A DNA stretch of 64,000 nucleotides from NCBI GenBank assembly GCA_022225965.2, contig JAKJXP020000052.1, positions 186,001 through 250,000 on the forward strand, written 5' to 3'. Within the stretch, counting starts at the first letter, position 1; each line of letters begins with the position of its first letter. The translations under genes and the position numbers were made by a program. Of the stretch, positions 23,928 through 36,880 are shown one piece after another. This DNA comes from Diatrype stigma (lineage: Eukaryota; Ascomycota; Sordariomycetes; Xylariales; Diatrypaceae). The notes beneath the pieces are model-generated. The model ran no database searches. It worked only from the letters and a program-made list of their open reading frames with translations, and was not told the DNA's origin.

Positions 23928-25418
23928 TCACATATAGATGCTCACACTCTCCGGAATGCTCAATCCCTGCTCCTGAAGGAACGTGGCGGTCGTACACATC
24001 ATCTCACTCCCTAAAAATATGTTGATTCGAGCGGCAATGCCCTGGCCAAGATCATCTACCTGATTAATATTCGCACCTCGTTCCAATAGCCAACTAATTG
24101 TTTTCGTTGGCTTCACTTTTCGGATTCTCGGTGTTTCGCTTTCTACTGCGACGAGCAAGGGAAATAAGTATCTACCTCCGTAATTTGTGACTCCTGAGAC
24201 GTCTGCCCCTGCTTCCACGAGGAGTTCCATCAACCACGTCCTATGGGCAGCTGTAGCAACAAGGAATGCTGTTTGCAACTCCGACATGCATCGTGGGTTA
24301 CTGTACCCGGCAGCCAATAATTTCTTTACAATCCTCATTGACCTGCGTTCCTTTGCCTCGTTGTGGCCGCTATACAACCCCTCGTTGTGACAATTGTGTA
24401 ACTGATCCGAAGGGGTGCTATCCACGTAGTAATCAAGGCAAGCGAATGTGATCGGAAGGAGGCCGTTGGGGCTCGTAAACCACGGTTTGTTGCTGTAAAA
24501 TCCCCGATATGGTGTGTCTATGGAAGCTCCAGCTTTGATAAATTCGTTCGCTTCTCGGTACCAACCATAGTAGCAGGCTATATGGAGCGGCGTACAGCCA
24601 TTCCCAAAGGGATAGTTGACATCTGCTCCATGCTCTAGTAGCCACCGAATTATATGAATGTCGTTTCGTTTTGCGGCATGTAGTAAAGGGGTCAGGCCGA
24701 AGTGATCACGAGCATCAATGCTTGCTAGTTGCTTGTTAAGCAACAGCTTCATGATAGATCTTCTGCCTTTGAAAGCCGCCAAATGGAAAATAGTTGACTT
24801 TGGATAACATAAGTCCGTGGTAATCGTTGACCCTAGGCTTATCAGGAGGCATACGGTGGACTTCTTATTATGGCACATGGCTATGTGTATCGGTGTCGCG
24901 GCTTGTAAATCGTCTTCATCTGGATAATCCGATGGTACATCTAGTAGCTTGTCCATGATATGATGGCTGCAACTGCAGAGCCTATATGATGGTGCATTGA
25001 TGTGTGCGCCGCATTCAAGCAACAGCCTTACAACAGTATCACAGCCGATCATTGCAGCGGCGTGCAGGGGGAACCAATTCCACCCCTGGTAATTGGCAAG
25101 ATCTGTATGAATAGCAGGATCGTAGGCCTCGCCAACCGTTGACAGATAATCGCAATGGATTTGAGGCTTGGTATCAGAGTAGGAAGCAGTCCAAAGGGAA
25201 AGGCCATAGACGTAGCCCAGGGCTTTCATTTGACTACCAGTCAAGGCATCAGACCATCCATACCCATATGATCTAGCTTCAGACACTTGAAATGGACGAT
25301 TTGGATCCACGCCAGCATCCAACAATCACTCCACGAGTCGGGCATCGCCTGTCCCGCAGGCCCAGCAGAGCAGGTAAGGATGCTTGCGGGCTGCAAGTAG
25401 GGTCGTAATTGCATTGGA
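23928..25418 (-). pseudogene. Ankyrin-repeat protein relic with in-frame stop
   Basis: A 464-codon open frame (25325 down to 23928) encodes at least five ankyrin repeats, for example GLTPLLHAAKRNDIHIIRWL, CTPLHIACYYGWYREANEF and a LLVEAGADVSGV unit. The same frame continues upstream: codons from 25418 to 25329 read as another ankyrin helix pair (AITTLLAARKHPYLLCWACG, then TGDARLVE). A TGA at 25326-25328 falls between LVE and LLDAGVDPN, in the middle of a repeat. A plausible splice acceptor (TTCACAG) lies just before 25418, but nothing coding-like is seen upstream to supply a first exon, where such proteins often carry an F-box. I therefore read it as a truncated, stop-containing relic. A functional shorter protein starting inside the frame cannot be excluded. 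Ankyrin repeats mediate protein binding. Confidence 0.7.
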
Positions 25419-28400
25419 CTGTGAAGCGTTTAAGTTACTTCAGCAGGAGTTCATGAGCCTGACAGACGTACCTAGGTAGGTAGTTACCTAGGCTAGGTAG
25501 TTTATCTTACCTACCTCCTATACGCGTCGTCTTCAAAGAGGTTCCATCGGGATTAGAATGTAAGTAAACCGGTATAGCAATTATCTGCCGCTCATGCAAT
25601 GAACCAGCATATTACCCCCCTTAAGTAAAATCAGCAGCTACTTAACGTTACGTAGGTATCAACTGGGAAAGTAATTACGTCATGCACGCATGACTGAGCT
25701 CCCTCCAACCATGTTAGGTACTGTACACTGACAGGTAGGCCTACCTATGAGACCGTCGCGCATACATGAAACCCGTGGATTTCACAATAACAGCTGATTC
25801 TTGGGTAGTCGAATGATTGTCTTCTTTTCACCACTTATACAAGAGATTCTCCCCCCTCGTTAAGCCCGACCTTAGCCATACGGTAACCTTGGCAACTTGA
25901 TCAAGAGTAATACAACTTTTCGACCAAAACCCACGAATACAACAACGAGCTATTCAGAAATGGGGGCTATATCAGCTGTTTTCGTCGTCCTCATAACCTT
26001 GCTCTGTAAGTAAAGAGGATGCGACAGATACACTAGGTAGCATGTTCTTCTACTGACCTCGAGCGCTTCTAAGTCCCTCCTGTCGGAGCTTGGATCGTGG
26101 CAGGATGCGGTGCCGACCTGTTCGTCAATATCTGTCTCACGATTCTTGGGTAAGCATAGAAATCGCATGAGGCCTGTCTGTATAACCTCTGAACTGATTG
26201 ATTTCTGCGCTAGCTACATCCCCGGTCATATTCATGCGTTCTACCTTGAATACGTCTACTACGACCGACGAGAGCAGGCGAACCATAATCGATTCGCTAC
26301 TGGGCGCGCCCCTGGCATATATTCCAACAGGGTCCAGACAGGTGGCCGTGGTTACGGCACGATGGTGCCACCTACTTCCTGAATCAACCAGTAGTGGTGA
26401 GGGCTTACTGTGCTTCACACATGCTATTACATGCGAGAATGGCGACATGCGAAGCTTCAGTTTAGGCACGAAATATGATGAATACCTAATATATGCTAAT
26501 TATCGGTAACATTCCTTGATGGCCAATGTTTCCGTGTCCGGGTCAAACAGGACGGGACTCACTAATGACCTCGGAGGTGTTTGGCTGCTTTCGTCGATGC
26601 AGGGAGTCTAGGGGGAGCAAGTAGACATGTATTCAATCACGTCGGCACATTATCCTTGACATCCTTATGTAGGCTTTTAATCAAGTCTCATCATATTCTG
26701 ATGGACCGATGGGTTATCTAACCTTCAGACCAGGATTATACCAAAGACGTACCCTGCCTACATATAAGTTAGTGTTTAGTCAAAGGCTTTCACACCCCAC
26801 CTTGCTGCCTGTGTACATGTTTCCATATCCGGACCTGACTGGGATGCTACGCCAGATTCAACCGGTTCAGCTCCATCCACGTATCTGCGAACGGCCTTTG
26901 AGGCCATTAGTAACAGCGCGTAGGGAAGTGACAGGCATATTATGAGAACTAAAAGCTGTAGTTCTGCATATCCCACGAGACAAGGGACGGTTAGCACTTA
27001 TCAACTTGCAAGTCGTTTGGTTTGATTCCTCCGTATCTCCTAATAGGCGAGGGCTTTTAGCGCTAGGGGGAGTCCTGGTTCTTCTAAGTGGTCGACTTGC
27101 TCCGGAATGCGAGACGTCAGCTACTTACGAAGTAGAACTAGAGCGTTCCAAGAGATGCGTGAACACGTAGCAATGCGTGGCGGTTTATCAATCAACCTTC
27201 TTTTCACAAACCCACAGGTGCTAGTCTCGTCCACGTATGAGTTCGGCATTTCTAGCCCAGTCCTACTCCTTCGGTAGCCTACGAGTTTAGATCGGCATAC
27301 CTTATTATAGTCAACACCAAGGCCTTCTATGCCTGTCAATATAAAGTGACCTGTTTATAGTAACCCCACGAGGTTCTTTACCTGGAAGCCGAAACCCTAA
27401 ACGGATCTGGACGGAGGTGTCTACGATGCCCCTCCTTCTCGAATGTCCATTTTCGGTATATCTCGAGTTGGTGGGGCAGGTCGATCGTCCCATATTCAGA
27501 TAAACCCAAGGGCCAAGACCAATTTGAATGTCCATGGAATGGCAGAATGGTTTTCGGGAAGTGTGGGATTTTCTGATTCGCGGTGCAGTTTGGAGCATCT
27601 ACGATAGTACCACGTTGGGACCCCCTTTTTCGACCAGTTAGCGGCTCAGATATTGCCTTGCCTGCCCCATGTCCGGGCGCCAAGCCCAGCGAGCCCTTGC
27701 TACAGTAGGTACTATACAGCTATAGTACAGCCTACCAGTCGTTGCTGCCGTGGTGGTTCCTATCGTCCACCCCTGTCAGAACGTCTGAACGGTTGGAAAG
27801 CCGCCATTTGAGAGGCACCACGACTTCGTGCAGCTCGTCGCTTCCTGCATTAGTACAGCACAGCGCATCTCCATCCTGCCTATCCCATCCAGTCGCTACG
27901 GCCACAGCGAAGAGAGAAGGAAAAAAACCAATTGGCTGTACGACCCGTCACAAACTATCATCTGCACCAACCAGAGTCTGGTGGATCAAGGAATTAGAGC
28001 AGAAGGCCAACCGACCGAAAAGTGAACATGAATCTGATCCGACGATTGATCGTTGTCTTTCATCCTTCCCTTCCCCTCCCTCCCTCCGTTCTGACGTTAA
28101 ACTTTCTAGATCGCTTCTGAGATCCACCGCTGCTACTCAGATTAGCCCACCCCCAGATTTTGCATACAACCGGAGGGTTGCTATATGCTACCTAGTATAC
28201 TCAATCTATCTGCCCCTCCCCCATCTTCGTTGAAACTTGCATAGGCATAGGCGTCAGGGCATTGAGCTCATGCAGGCAGTTGTTTCAGGTCCAAGACCAA
28301 GAATCTGTCTCTGCATTTGATTCATATCTCCCAAACCACTCATCATCCACGTTTCTGTGTTGCGTTGACGTCGATCGTGTGTGTAAGTAGATGTCCACGG

Positions 28401-29083
28401 GTGGATAATCATTGAGCCTACACCACACAGACCACACCAAACAACACCCCCCTTCGAACCCCTCCATCCATCTATCCATCCCCCTGGAACTCTCTCCGCC
28501 CATCTGCCCATCCAGCCATCCAGCCATCCAGCCATCTACCTCCCATCCGCCTCTCGTCTAGTGTACAATACTGTATCTTCACACAAACCTAGAGTAGCTG
28601 TCGGGCTGTATACAGGCATACAGGCATACAGGCATACAGGCATACATCCTTACAAGCCTGCAGACTTGCATACACACGCGTTACAGGTTGCAGGCAAAGA
28701 AACATACATGATCCCGTACCCACCGCTTCGCAATGTACAGTCCCTATCGTTGAATACCCGCGGCAGATTCTTGAACACCTCGTGCTTGTTGCAGGCCAAG
28801 CATTGATCCTCACCAACTTGCATATTTGGCATGTCTGTTCACGATTGGCATGTCCAAGACTTAGATCGAATGTTCTTAAACTAGGAACGTACGGCGTACA
28901 GCAAGCATATTGGACCCACGATAACCTGCCTCCGTCTTTCAGACCTACATACGGCCTACATGCGTCCATACGTACATACGTACATACCTATGGTACATAG
29001 ACGTGGACGTACTCTCATTTCCAAGATATTCCGCATTTGATGTTGATTTGGCTCCCACCTTCCCTTATCCATGCATATATGAA
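25419..29083. other. Gene-poor intergenic region
   Basis: Bases 25470-25500 carry a dense CCTAGG/GTAGGTA cluster. About 25950-27700 resembles the AT-richer, stop-rich block at 5.3-10.7 kb, with no domain in any frame. From about 27740 the sequence becomes C/T-rich and looks like promoter and leader of the next gene. An 8-nt tandem repeat lies at 28611-28646 and CATCCAGC-type repeats at about 28508-28537. Confidence 0.5.
28611..28646. repeat. TACAGGCA tandem repeat (about 4.5 units)
   Basis: Four perfect 8-nt units plus a partial one, in the upstream region of the Ser/Thr-rich gene. Confidence 0.9.
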
Positions 29084-30664
29084 ATGGCCTCTATCCGCTA
29101 CCAGCCCCAGCAACAATCCGGGGGCATGACGGGCCCGGCTACTAACACCACTACTACTACTGCTCCCTCTGCTATTACTGCTGCTGCTGCCGCGCCTACT
29201 ACCACTACAACTTCCTCTGCCTTCAGGACATCCGAACATACATCCCGGCCTCGATCCAGGAAGTCCCGCCGTCACTCTCTGCCCTTCGTTTTCCCTCCCC
29301 CTTTTCAGCCCAACGCGTCCTCCACCTCCATCGTACCTAACACAGCCGAGGGACGACCCATCCCCCTTGACGACTCTACCACCACTCATCGCACCACTGC
29401 GCTGCGCGAACTCAATCGCTCCCACCCTGTTATACGCCATCGTTATACCAAGAGCAGTGGCACCCCCAGCGCTACGAGCACGACGACAGGCACTTATTCC
29501 CAGCCCGTCTTGGTTCGAACCTACTCCGGTCCTCCCCCGTCCTCCGCGAGTCGTCCTGCCAGCCGTCGTGTACCGCTCTCGACCGTATCCGTAACGTCGA
29601 ACGCTTCCAATTCCAATTGGCGCCTGGGCCGGAACGGGATGTCTTTGAATATAGTGCGTCAGAAGGGGAAGAAGCAGGTGGCCACCGATGCCAAGTTACC
29701 TCCGCTAGAAGCCTTCAGCTTCAAAAGCATCATGGCAGAGATGCAACAAGACATTGGTGCCGATCTAGATCGGATAGCAGAGATATGTGCTAGGTCCAGG
29801 TACTCGTTGAGCAACCAGTACGAGGTGCATGTCGCACCTCATGGATCTGGAGCTGGATTTCTGAGGTCTGTGGCGGGCCCCTCAAGACATAATATCCCCG
29901 GGGGCCCAACGCTTCAAGCGATAACGAGCGACGATGAGCACGGTAGCACGAGGCACAAGAAACGCAGGAGCGGGACCCGGCGGAGAAGTGCAGCTTATGG
30001 CACATTAGAGACGATCATGAGCTCGAGCCGCTCTTCGGATGAGGAAAAGGGCAAGAAAAAGTCAGCCGCAGAAATCGCGGAAGAGGTACGTGGTAGAGCC
30101 GCAAGGTCAGGTTCGAACGGAAGCGGCGAAAGCCCACACAGCACTGAGGCGCAGGCGAGCAGTGAACAGCAAGGGGAGCAGAGGAAGGTAGTTCGACGAA
30201 AGTCACCTTCCTTCGCCAACGCTGTCCTAGACAGCTCTCGCGGCCAAGTCCTCCCTAGTGAGGGGGCTTCACCGAGGACGTCGGGAACGACTCTGGTCAG
30301 TGGGCCTGCCAAACCGAAGACGTCCCGGAGTCATCTTGAGATCAGAACGTCATCTGAAGATCCTGTTGTGGGGAATCATGCCCATGAAAGCCCGCCGCAG
30401 CCATCGCAGGCCGTGGTCTCCGAGTCTGTGGCGTCGGCAGCGATTATGAACCCGGAGGAGCCGAGAAGTCAGCCGGGATTGCTGTCGGGTTTTAGTTCCT
30501 GGGTACCTTGGATCGGAAACGCTGTCACAGAGGTAGCCACCTCCGACCGGAAGGCTAATAGGAGTAAGAGTTACGCAGAGGGTACGCTCAGAGAATTGCT
30601 CAAGGGAGTAGAGACCCCTGACCAAAAAGGCAAAGATATCGATGGTGCTGAGCAGATATCATGA
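29084..30664 (+). CDS. Hypothetical Ser/Thr-rich protein
   Basis: An uncharacterised protein of 526 residues if started at the ATG at 29084 (MASIRYQPQQQ), or 553 from the in-frame ATG at 29003; I prefer 29084 because the extra 27 residues look like leader sequence. The N-terminal quarter is a Thr/Ala/Ser low-complexity region followed by a basic RPRSRKSRRHS patch that could act as a nuclear signal. The best-ordered part is about residues 205-255, with SNWRLGRNGMSLNIVRQKGK and LPPLEAFSFKSIMAEMQQDI followed by a helix (GADLDRIAEICARSRYSLSNQYEVH). The remainder is Ser/Glu-rich and probably disordered. The C-terminus has a GFSSWVPWIGNAV segment. No enzyme motif, signal peptide or clear membrane span is visible. 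Single exon. Confidence 0.72.
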   Translation: MASIRYQPQQQSGGMTGPATNTTTTTAPSAITAAAAAPTTTTTSSAFRTSEHTSRPRSRKSRRHSLPFVFPPPFQPNASSTSIVPNTAEGRPIPLDDSTTTHRTTALRELNRSHPVIRHRYTKSSGTPSATSTTTGTYSQPVLVRTYSGPPPSSASRPASRRVPLSTVSVTSNASNSNWRLGRNGMSLNIVRQKGKKQVATDAKLPPLEAFSFKSIMAEMQQDIGADLDRIAEICARSRYSLSNQYEVHVAPHGSGAGFLRSVAGPSRHNIPGGPTLQAITSDDEHGSTRHKKRRSGTRRRSAAYGTLETIMSSSRSSDEEKGKKKSAAEIAEEVRGRAARSGSNGSGESPHSTEAQASSEQQGEQRKVVRRKSPSFANAVLDSSRGQVLPSEGASPRTSGTTLVSGPAKPKTSRSHLEIRTSSEDPVVGNHAHESPPQPSQAVVSESVASAAIMNPEEPRSQPGLLSGFSSWVPWIGNAVTEVATSDRKANRSKSYAEGTLRELLKGVETPDQKGKDIDGAEQIS

Positions 30665-33600
30665 AAAGAAATATGCTTGATATGTGTATCGATGTACCCA
30701 CTGTTGGAGCTTACTCGTCTTCAACGACTCCGGAAGGCATGACGTCCAAGTGGATTTTTATTACACGGGCATTTTTTCATAGCGGCGGTGTCTCTTCAGG
30801 CTGGCAAGAAGGCTTCCGTTTTCTATGTAATGGAAAGACAAAAATGGACATACTGATAGTTGGCGTTACTCCCGAGACAAAAGAATAATAGGTATAGAGG
30901 CGTCCACGAGCGGGTTGGTATACGCTAGACACCAATCATACGAAGGGGAACCCGAGAATGGCTTCATCGGTGTTTATATAGCATATTACTTACATGGGCC
31001 AGGGGCTTATCTAGTCATGGAGAAGAATGGCTAATCATATTATAGTATATAACTGGAGAGCAAGCGATGTAAGGCAACACTTATTTATATGTCTACGATA
31101 CCGCCGTCGGCCATACCCTCAGCATACGTATATATTGCTGTATTGCCCTATAATGCTTTGCTATGCACAAGAAAGTACGACTTAGACACGAACGTTTCCT
31201 TTGTGTGGCCGGAAGCAGTATAGGATATATTCGCTGCGAGTCAAAATGTGGCTAACTCAATTACCCATCAAGGGCTACTCTGCCTGACCCACAGCCCCTA
31301 TATACCATCTAGCTCTATAACGATCGTTCCAGGGCATAGTCGGACAGTCGGAATCCTCTGGTGAGACTAGCATCGCGCGGGGAGGTTGGGACAACAGTAG
31401 TCTTGCTATGGGGGAAAGGGGTGTCGTTTCAGATGGTTGGAGTGTTCAAAGTACTGAGGACGAGGATGGGACTGTAAAATGGATACATATAGTGCCTACG
31501 CATCGTAGGAGGTGGTACCATCACCATGCATCCTTTACAGCTACTCTTTTTATATAATAGACCCTATCTACCCCCTCATTCTCTCCCTCCGAACACTCTC
31601 TAAAGTGGATGCTCGCGAAACCTGTCAGGCTATTTCATGAATGGTACGAAGCGACGACAGGGCAAACTTTACTGTATCAAGTACAGACGCTCCTCTAACG
31701 CTACCCGACTCAACGGTGTCTCTTGTGCTCTTGTTAACCAGCCATCTAGGCCGACGCAGCAGTTCCAGTTGCAACCTTCCATCCCACCTCTTTCAGAGCT
31801 CCCCCGAGGCATGATATATGAACGCCTCGCCGAAATCAAGTCAATCGGGTCTACAGCTCGGCAGCCTAGACCAAGCTTGCGGAGCAACAAGAGGCAAATT
31901 GCTTAGCTCCTCCGAGAAAGAGATAGGGGCAAGAAAACTGCCGTCAAAGGCAAAGGGGGTCTAGATTGATAGACACAAAAGCGAGTTTGCCTGTGCCTGC
32001 GCCTAGCCCGGCCCATCACAAATAGGGGGGGTGGCGGTTTCTGGCAACGGAGCAGGTAGCATATTGCTTGAGCCTCCAAACAGCCGGTCACCTAGACGTA
32101 GTCAGCCTTGTTCGTGTTCTATATATGATATACGCCAGGCAAGTAAGTACCTAGGTCATTAGGCTCATTTTATAGCCCCCTACTCTTCGCCTCCCTCCCC
32201 CTACCTGCTCAAGCTCCCACCCTGCTATCCCGCGCCTTATGAACAGGGGGATGGATGGATACAGTGGGGATGTGGAAGGGACAAATAAAGTAGTACAGAT
32301 GTGTAGCTCTGACTCGCACTCCTTCCTCAGATGGGTTTCGAGATGGGATTTGGGGGGAGGGGTGGTGGTGAACAACTAAGAATAACGCTGAAGCTGAAGA
32401 CAAGGTGCTGCTAAGCTGCTCTCGATGCCGTCAACATTCGCGCATCGGACAGTCTAGTAAGTAGTCTATTTAGTTGAACATCGTACGCCACCACCACCAC
32501 GACGCCCAGCACTGACACCGACGGTGACTGGGCTGGGGCTGGGGCTGGACTACGTCGCACGAACGGCGGGGTGGGAGGCACTTGTTCTGTTGCCGTGTTG
32601 CCTGTCAACTCAGTCGTGGACCTGTGGTCGGGAAGTCCGCCTGTTTGTTTACACAACGAGGGGGGGAATCGTTCAGTCAGTCAGTCAGTTAGTTAATTAG
32701 CCACTCACTCACCACAAGGGTGCTACGAAGTATAGGAGCAGTTATCACCTACATAGATGAAGCAGGCCATCCAGGTAGGTATAAGGACGAATACATACTT
32801 GCGTATCGTCGCAATAGTCTCCCCTCCTGGGCACTTCCTGTCCTCCCACATATCCGGGCTCGAGCTGGCTCGGGTAGGCAGAACATATCCTTACCTTTCT
32901 ACCTAAGTATGGAAGTAGGTAAGTAGCTAACTCACCATCTCTAAATCTGGACCTGGACTGCGAGCAGCCCCGCAATCGCATCGCATCGCATAGCATACCC
33001 CTTGCTGTCTTATATTATCCTGCCTTACCTCCCTACCTACCGTGTCTACCTAGCTATCCGTGCCGTCCCGCCCGTCCGCCCGCCCGCCTGCCCGTTTGCC
33101 CCATAAGGCGGAAGGCGGGCTAGGTAAATAGCAGAACCCCCAAAAAGGAGGAAAGGGGGGGGGGGGGGGGGTGATAAAGGGGAAAGAGGATAGATAACAC
33201 CGAAAAAGAAAAAAAAAGAAAAAGGCACAACGCAGGACGAATATCATTGGCGGCTGGCAGAGCTATTCATGGACTGCCCGTGTGTACTTAGTTATGGTTT
33301 GTGTGCGCTGCCGTAAGTAAGAAGTTATCCTGAAGGAAGAGCCGACGAATCCTGCGCCGTGTGGAGCCGCGTTGCAGCGCATCGAAGATTAAGGGTCCGG
33401 TTCCGAAACCGAAGGCGAGGAAAGGATCTTAGTTTTGCCTCTTTCTCTTTCTCTCTCTCTCTGCCCCCTTCTTTTTTCTTTTTCTTTATTTCTTCATGGG
33501 GCTAGGAATATACAGGATGATAAGAGGATTTTCGTTGAGGTAGCAGTTGTGAAGTCTTTGCAGATAAATGGCCGTCATCGTAGATGCAGCGCGACGTTTG

Positions 33601-34059
33601 ACGTGCATCGAGGCGCATGAGATGAAACCTAACTAACTACACGGAAGATGCAACGTCGACTCAATAAATAGGTACACGGCAATGTCTGCCTGGTTTTTCT
33701 TGGCTTATCTAGTATATACTTCGCCCTGCATGCTCTGCAAGGGCGGATTTTTCAGTAGGTAAGTACTTAGGCATCATGTTTGAGATATCAAGGCCCGTAT
33801 CCCGTATCCGCATGTCTGTAGCTATATGCCCTTACGCTACGCACATGCGTCTGTCCCTGTGCTACGTGCATAACCTGGCATTTTGAAAGGTGGTTGAGAG
33901 AACTAGACTTTGAGTACAAACGGCGGTGGAGCGGCCCCCAGTGTCACCACCCACATGTTCAAGTGGGAGTCAAACTCTAGGCTGGGCTGGGGTTTTCTGT
34001 CACGCTGCGAAATCTTCGCAGCCTTCGAAATCTAGGCAGATCATGCATGTGTGAGTATG

Positions 34060-34060
34060 G

Positions 34061-34089
<29 letters not shown>
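34060..34089. repeat. (GT)n microsatellite
   Basis: About 15 GT units in non-coding DNA. Confidence 0.9.
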
Positions 34090-34092
<3 letters not shown>

Positions 34093-36846
34093 CTGACTCC
34101 ATGCATGTCGCGTGGCCAACGGGGGAGGGTGGGAAGAAAAAAGGTGCCACGCATGCTATTCCTGCATTACCTTAAGTGTGTGTGTATCTCTCTCTTTTTA
34201 CCGAAACGGCGTTCCTCGCCATGTCTGTTACCCGATTTGAATCTGATCTTTCTGCCCCCAACTCACCCGAGAGAAGAGCCTCTTGCTGGATGAACCACCA
34301 CCAAAGTATGACTCTCAGCCTGGTCTGCCCTCCTCGATTGTTACTGTGAGGCGGAGCGTGCGCAGTTGTTGGTTGGTCTGTTATAGGTAGCCTCGTCGCT
34401 CCTTGTTACTCTAAATGGGGGCCACTCGCCCTACATGAATATATATACATTCGACCAACTGTTTATAGAAGGGGCAATACGGGATGTATAGAGCACGGGA
34501 TAGCTCTTCGGTGTCGAAGGGAGGATAGCCTATTCCTTCCGCCTTCTCTGCGGGTTGAATATGAATAGTATAGCCTACCGGTAAATCCTAAATGGCTGAT
34601 CAACGGTCGTAGCAATTCAGGCTCACAGGCTGAAACGACATTTCTTGTGCCATGCGATTCGGTGTAGTATATACTGTGACCGGGATTTAGGGGTGACTTC
34701 TTGCCACTAACTACCCCTCCCCGCCACGGGCCGTGAGTAAAACTTCTAAACTTGGCATGCCTACTATAAGTAGGCATTGTATGGCGGGGATACGGGTAGA
34801 TCTGCCGAGTTGAAATTGAAGCCCTCGAGGTGTATACAACCTGTGGGGTTCGAGAAGAGCCTGGTCACATATAGAAGTAATCGATTGAGAACTCATAATG
34901 GAACCCCATTATGATTGTTTCAGCTTTGGGATGGGGTGTGTTCGGGTAGCACTAAGCTTATCTCATATGTCTCGTAAGAGGTCTGAGACGGCGAAAATAT
35001 AGATCTCTGGACGTACAAGCAAGGCGTAGCAGATTTTTTCCTTGGATTACTTTCCCAGTCGGGAGAAAGCGAGTATACCAGGCATGTACCGAGAATATGT
35101 TTCATCCCCGGGAAAGCAAAAGCCGAGCAGTACGGTGACTCCCTTGCTAGCAGTGACTCTCTTATTAGCACGTGAATCATAATGACATAAAACCGATCTG
35201 CATGTCCGACGTGATACGGGGCTGCTCCCCCTAGGCTCTCACCGTGTCTCGCCTTACTTTTTTTTCAGCTCATACATAGTAGTCTTCTATCCTGAGCAGA
35301 GGAGCACCTGTGAGAATTCTGCCTGGTCTACTTGCCCCAGTCAGCCAATGTAACAGGGAATGTGCCTGTACAACAGGAATATACTGTGCCGGATCTCTGT
35401 GCACATCTTCGTTTACCTAACCGATCGGCGACGTTGCTGAAGATAGATAGGATGACATTGAATGGCCCGTCACAGCGGCGTTGTGCGACAAAACCACAAT
35501 TTTCTTTCTTGGGCATCTGCCAAGATTGCCTGTAACGTTCGTATACTAGTCGGGTCTGAGCCTGGAGCAGCTCAAGGACCCGAACGGTGCAATTGCTATT
35601 GAGCTATCCGGTTGGCTGGGTAATTTGGGGCCAGCGTGCCAGCGTTCCTGCCAGTGTGGCTGGCTGGCTGGCTGGCTGGTTACCTGGCTACCTAACATAT
35701 CTCGTTTTGAAACCGTTGACGGGACATGAAGTTGGTAGTTGTGAAATAATAATAGTACCTAGCTATCATCGCATCGACTCGGGGTGGAAAGGGGGCGACT
35801 CGAGATCTGCAAAACCTTCACGCAAAACATAGCCCTCTCTCATTTTGCGCAGCCCAGAGAAATTGTCACTCTGCACCAACAACGAACATGGCGCTGTTGC
35901 TGCTAACTTTGGAGAAGCCTCTCTCTATAGGTAGGCCATCTCACGAGCTTGTCCCGCCGCTGTCACCCGCTGCCACGGAGACCCCGGGACCCCGCTGATA
36001 AGGTAACGCCGTCGGCGAAAGGGGAATGACAAGCCCCGTGCAGCGTCGGCGATAATCGTTCCTCTCTGTCTGTACGTCCGTCTGTCTATGTCTCGGTTTT
36101 TTGACATCCGGGTAGGCTTGACACCGGTATGGCGTAATTATGGCTATGACAGTGAATGAGTAACTATGGCTGGGATGTGACTGACTGTGGCTCCATTTTA
36201 GTTTGAGCATTAGAGTATACTCTGTCTTTCTCATGACCAGGAACGGAGCGACCGTCACACCTGCAGAACGGCTTTCTTAGCTAATGGCATAGGGTCACCG
36301 CTTCGGTTCTGTGGAAAACCACCAAGCCGAAGAGAGGTGCGACGTAGCTCTCTGCATAACCCGACAGGCACACGTCTGACACACATCGGGTCCAGTTACG
36401 GCCTGGCGCTAATTACTACGTATGCAAGAAGTGTGCAAGAAGGGATGCAAGTAACAATTTGGCATTTCCAGGTTGGATCCTTGTGAACTGTATGTAGGTA
36501 ATGGCAGGGAGGCAGACGATGGCTGGGTAGGTCCAGATACGATGCATGTATGGCTGCTCGAAGAGTCGAGCGGAAGGGGGAGAAAAGAGAGTTGGTAGTA
36601 TTAGGTAGTTACAGAGGTAGTAGCTTAGCTGGTAGCAGCAGTCGAGATACTGACTTCCATCGTGTGGGCTGTGCAGCTGTGTGCAACGATGAGTAACAAA
36701 AGACCACCACATGCACATCTTACCTAACTAGGGGTGGTTTGTATGTATGTATCTACCTGTATGTAACTGGGGAGAGCTTCGAGTTGGACGCTACCTATTT
36801 TTAGAGATATTTTTAGCTGGCCAACCGAAGAAGGCTCCTCCCGCAT

Positions 36847-36880
36847 GTCTTCAGGTAAGTCTTCAGGTAAGTCTTCAGGT
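36847..36880. repeat. 12-nt tandem repeat GTCTTCAGGTAA
   Basis: Nearly three perfect 12-nt units in a row, in non-coding DNA. Confidence 0.88.

Noticed and set aside
9340..35215. CCGACGTGATAC shared between about 9350 and 35208, a possible common repeat
   Set aside because: Flanks align only weakly by eye; not enough to call a repeat family.
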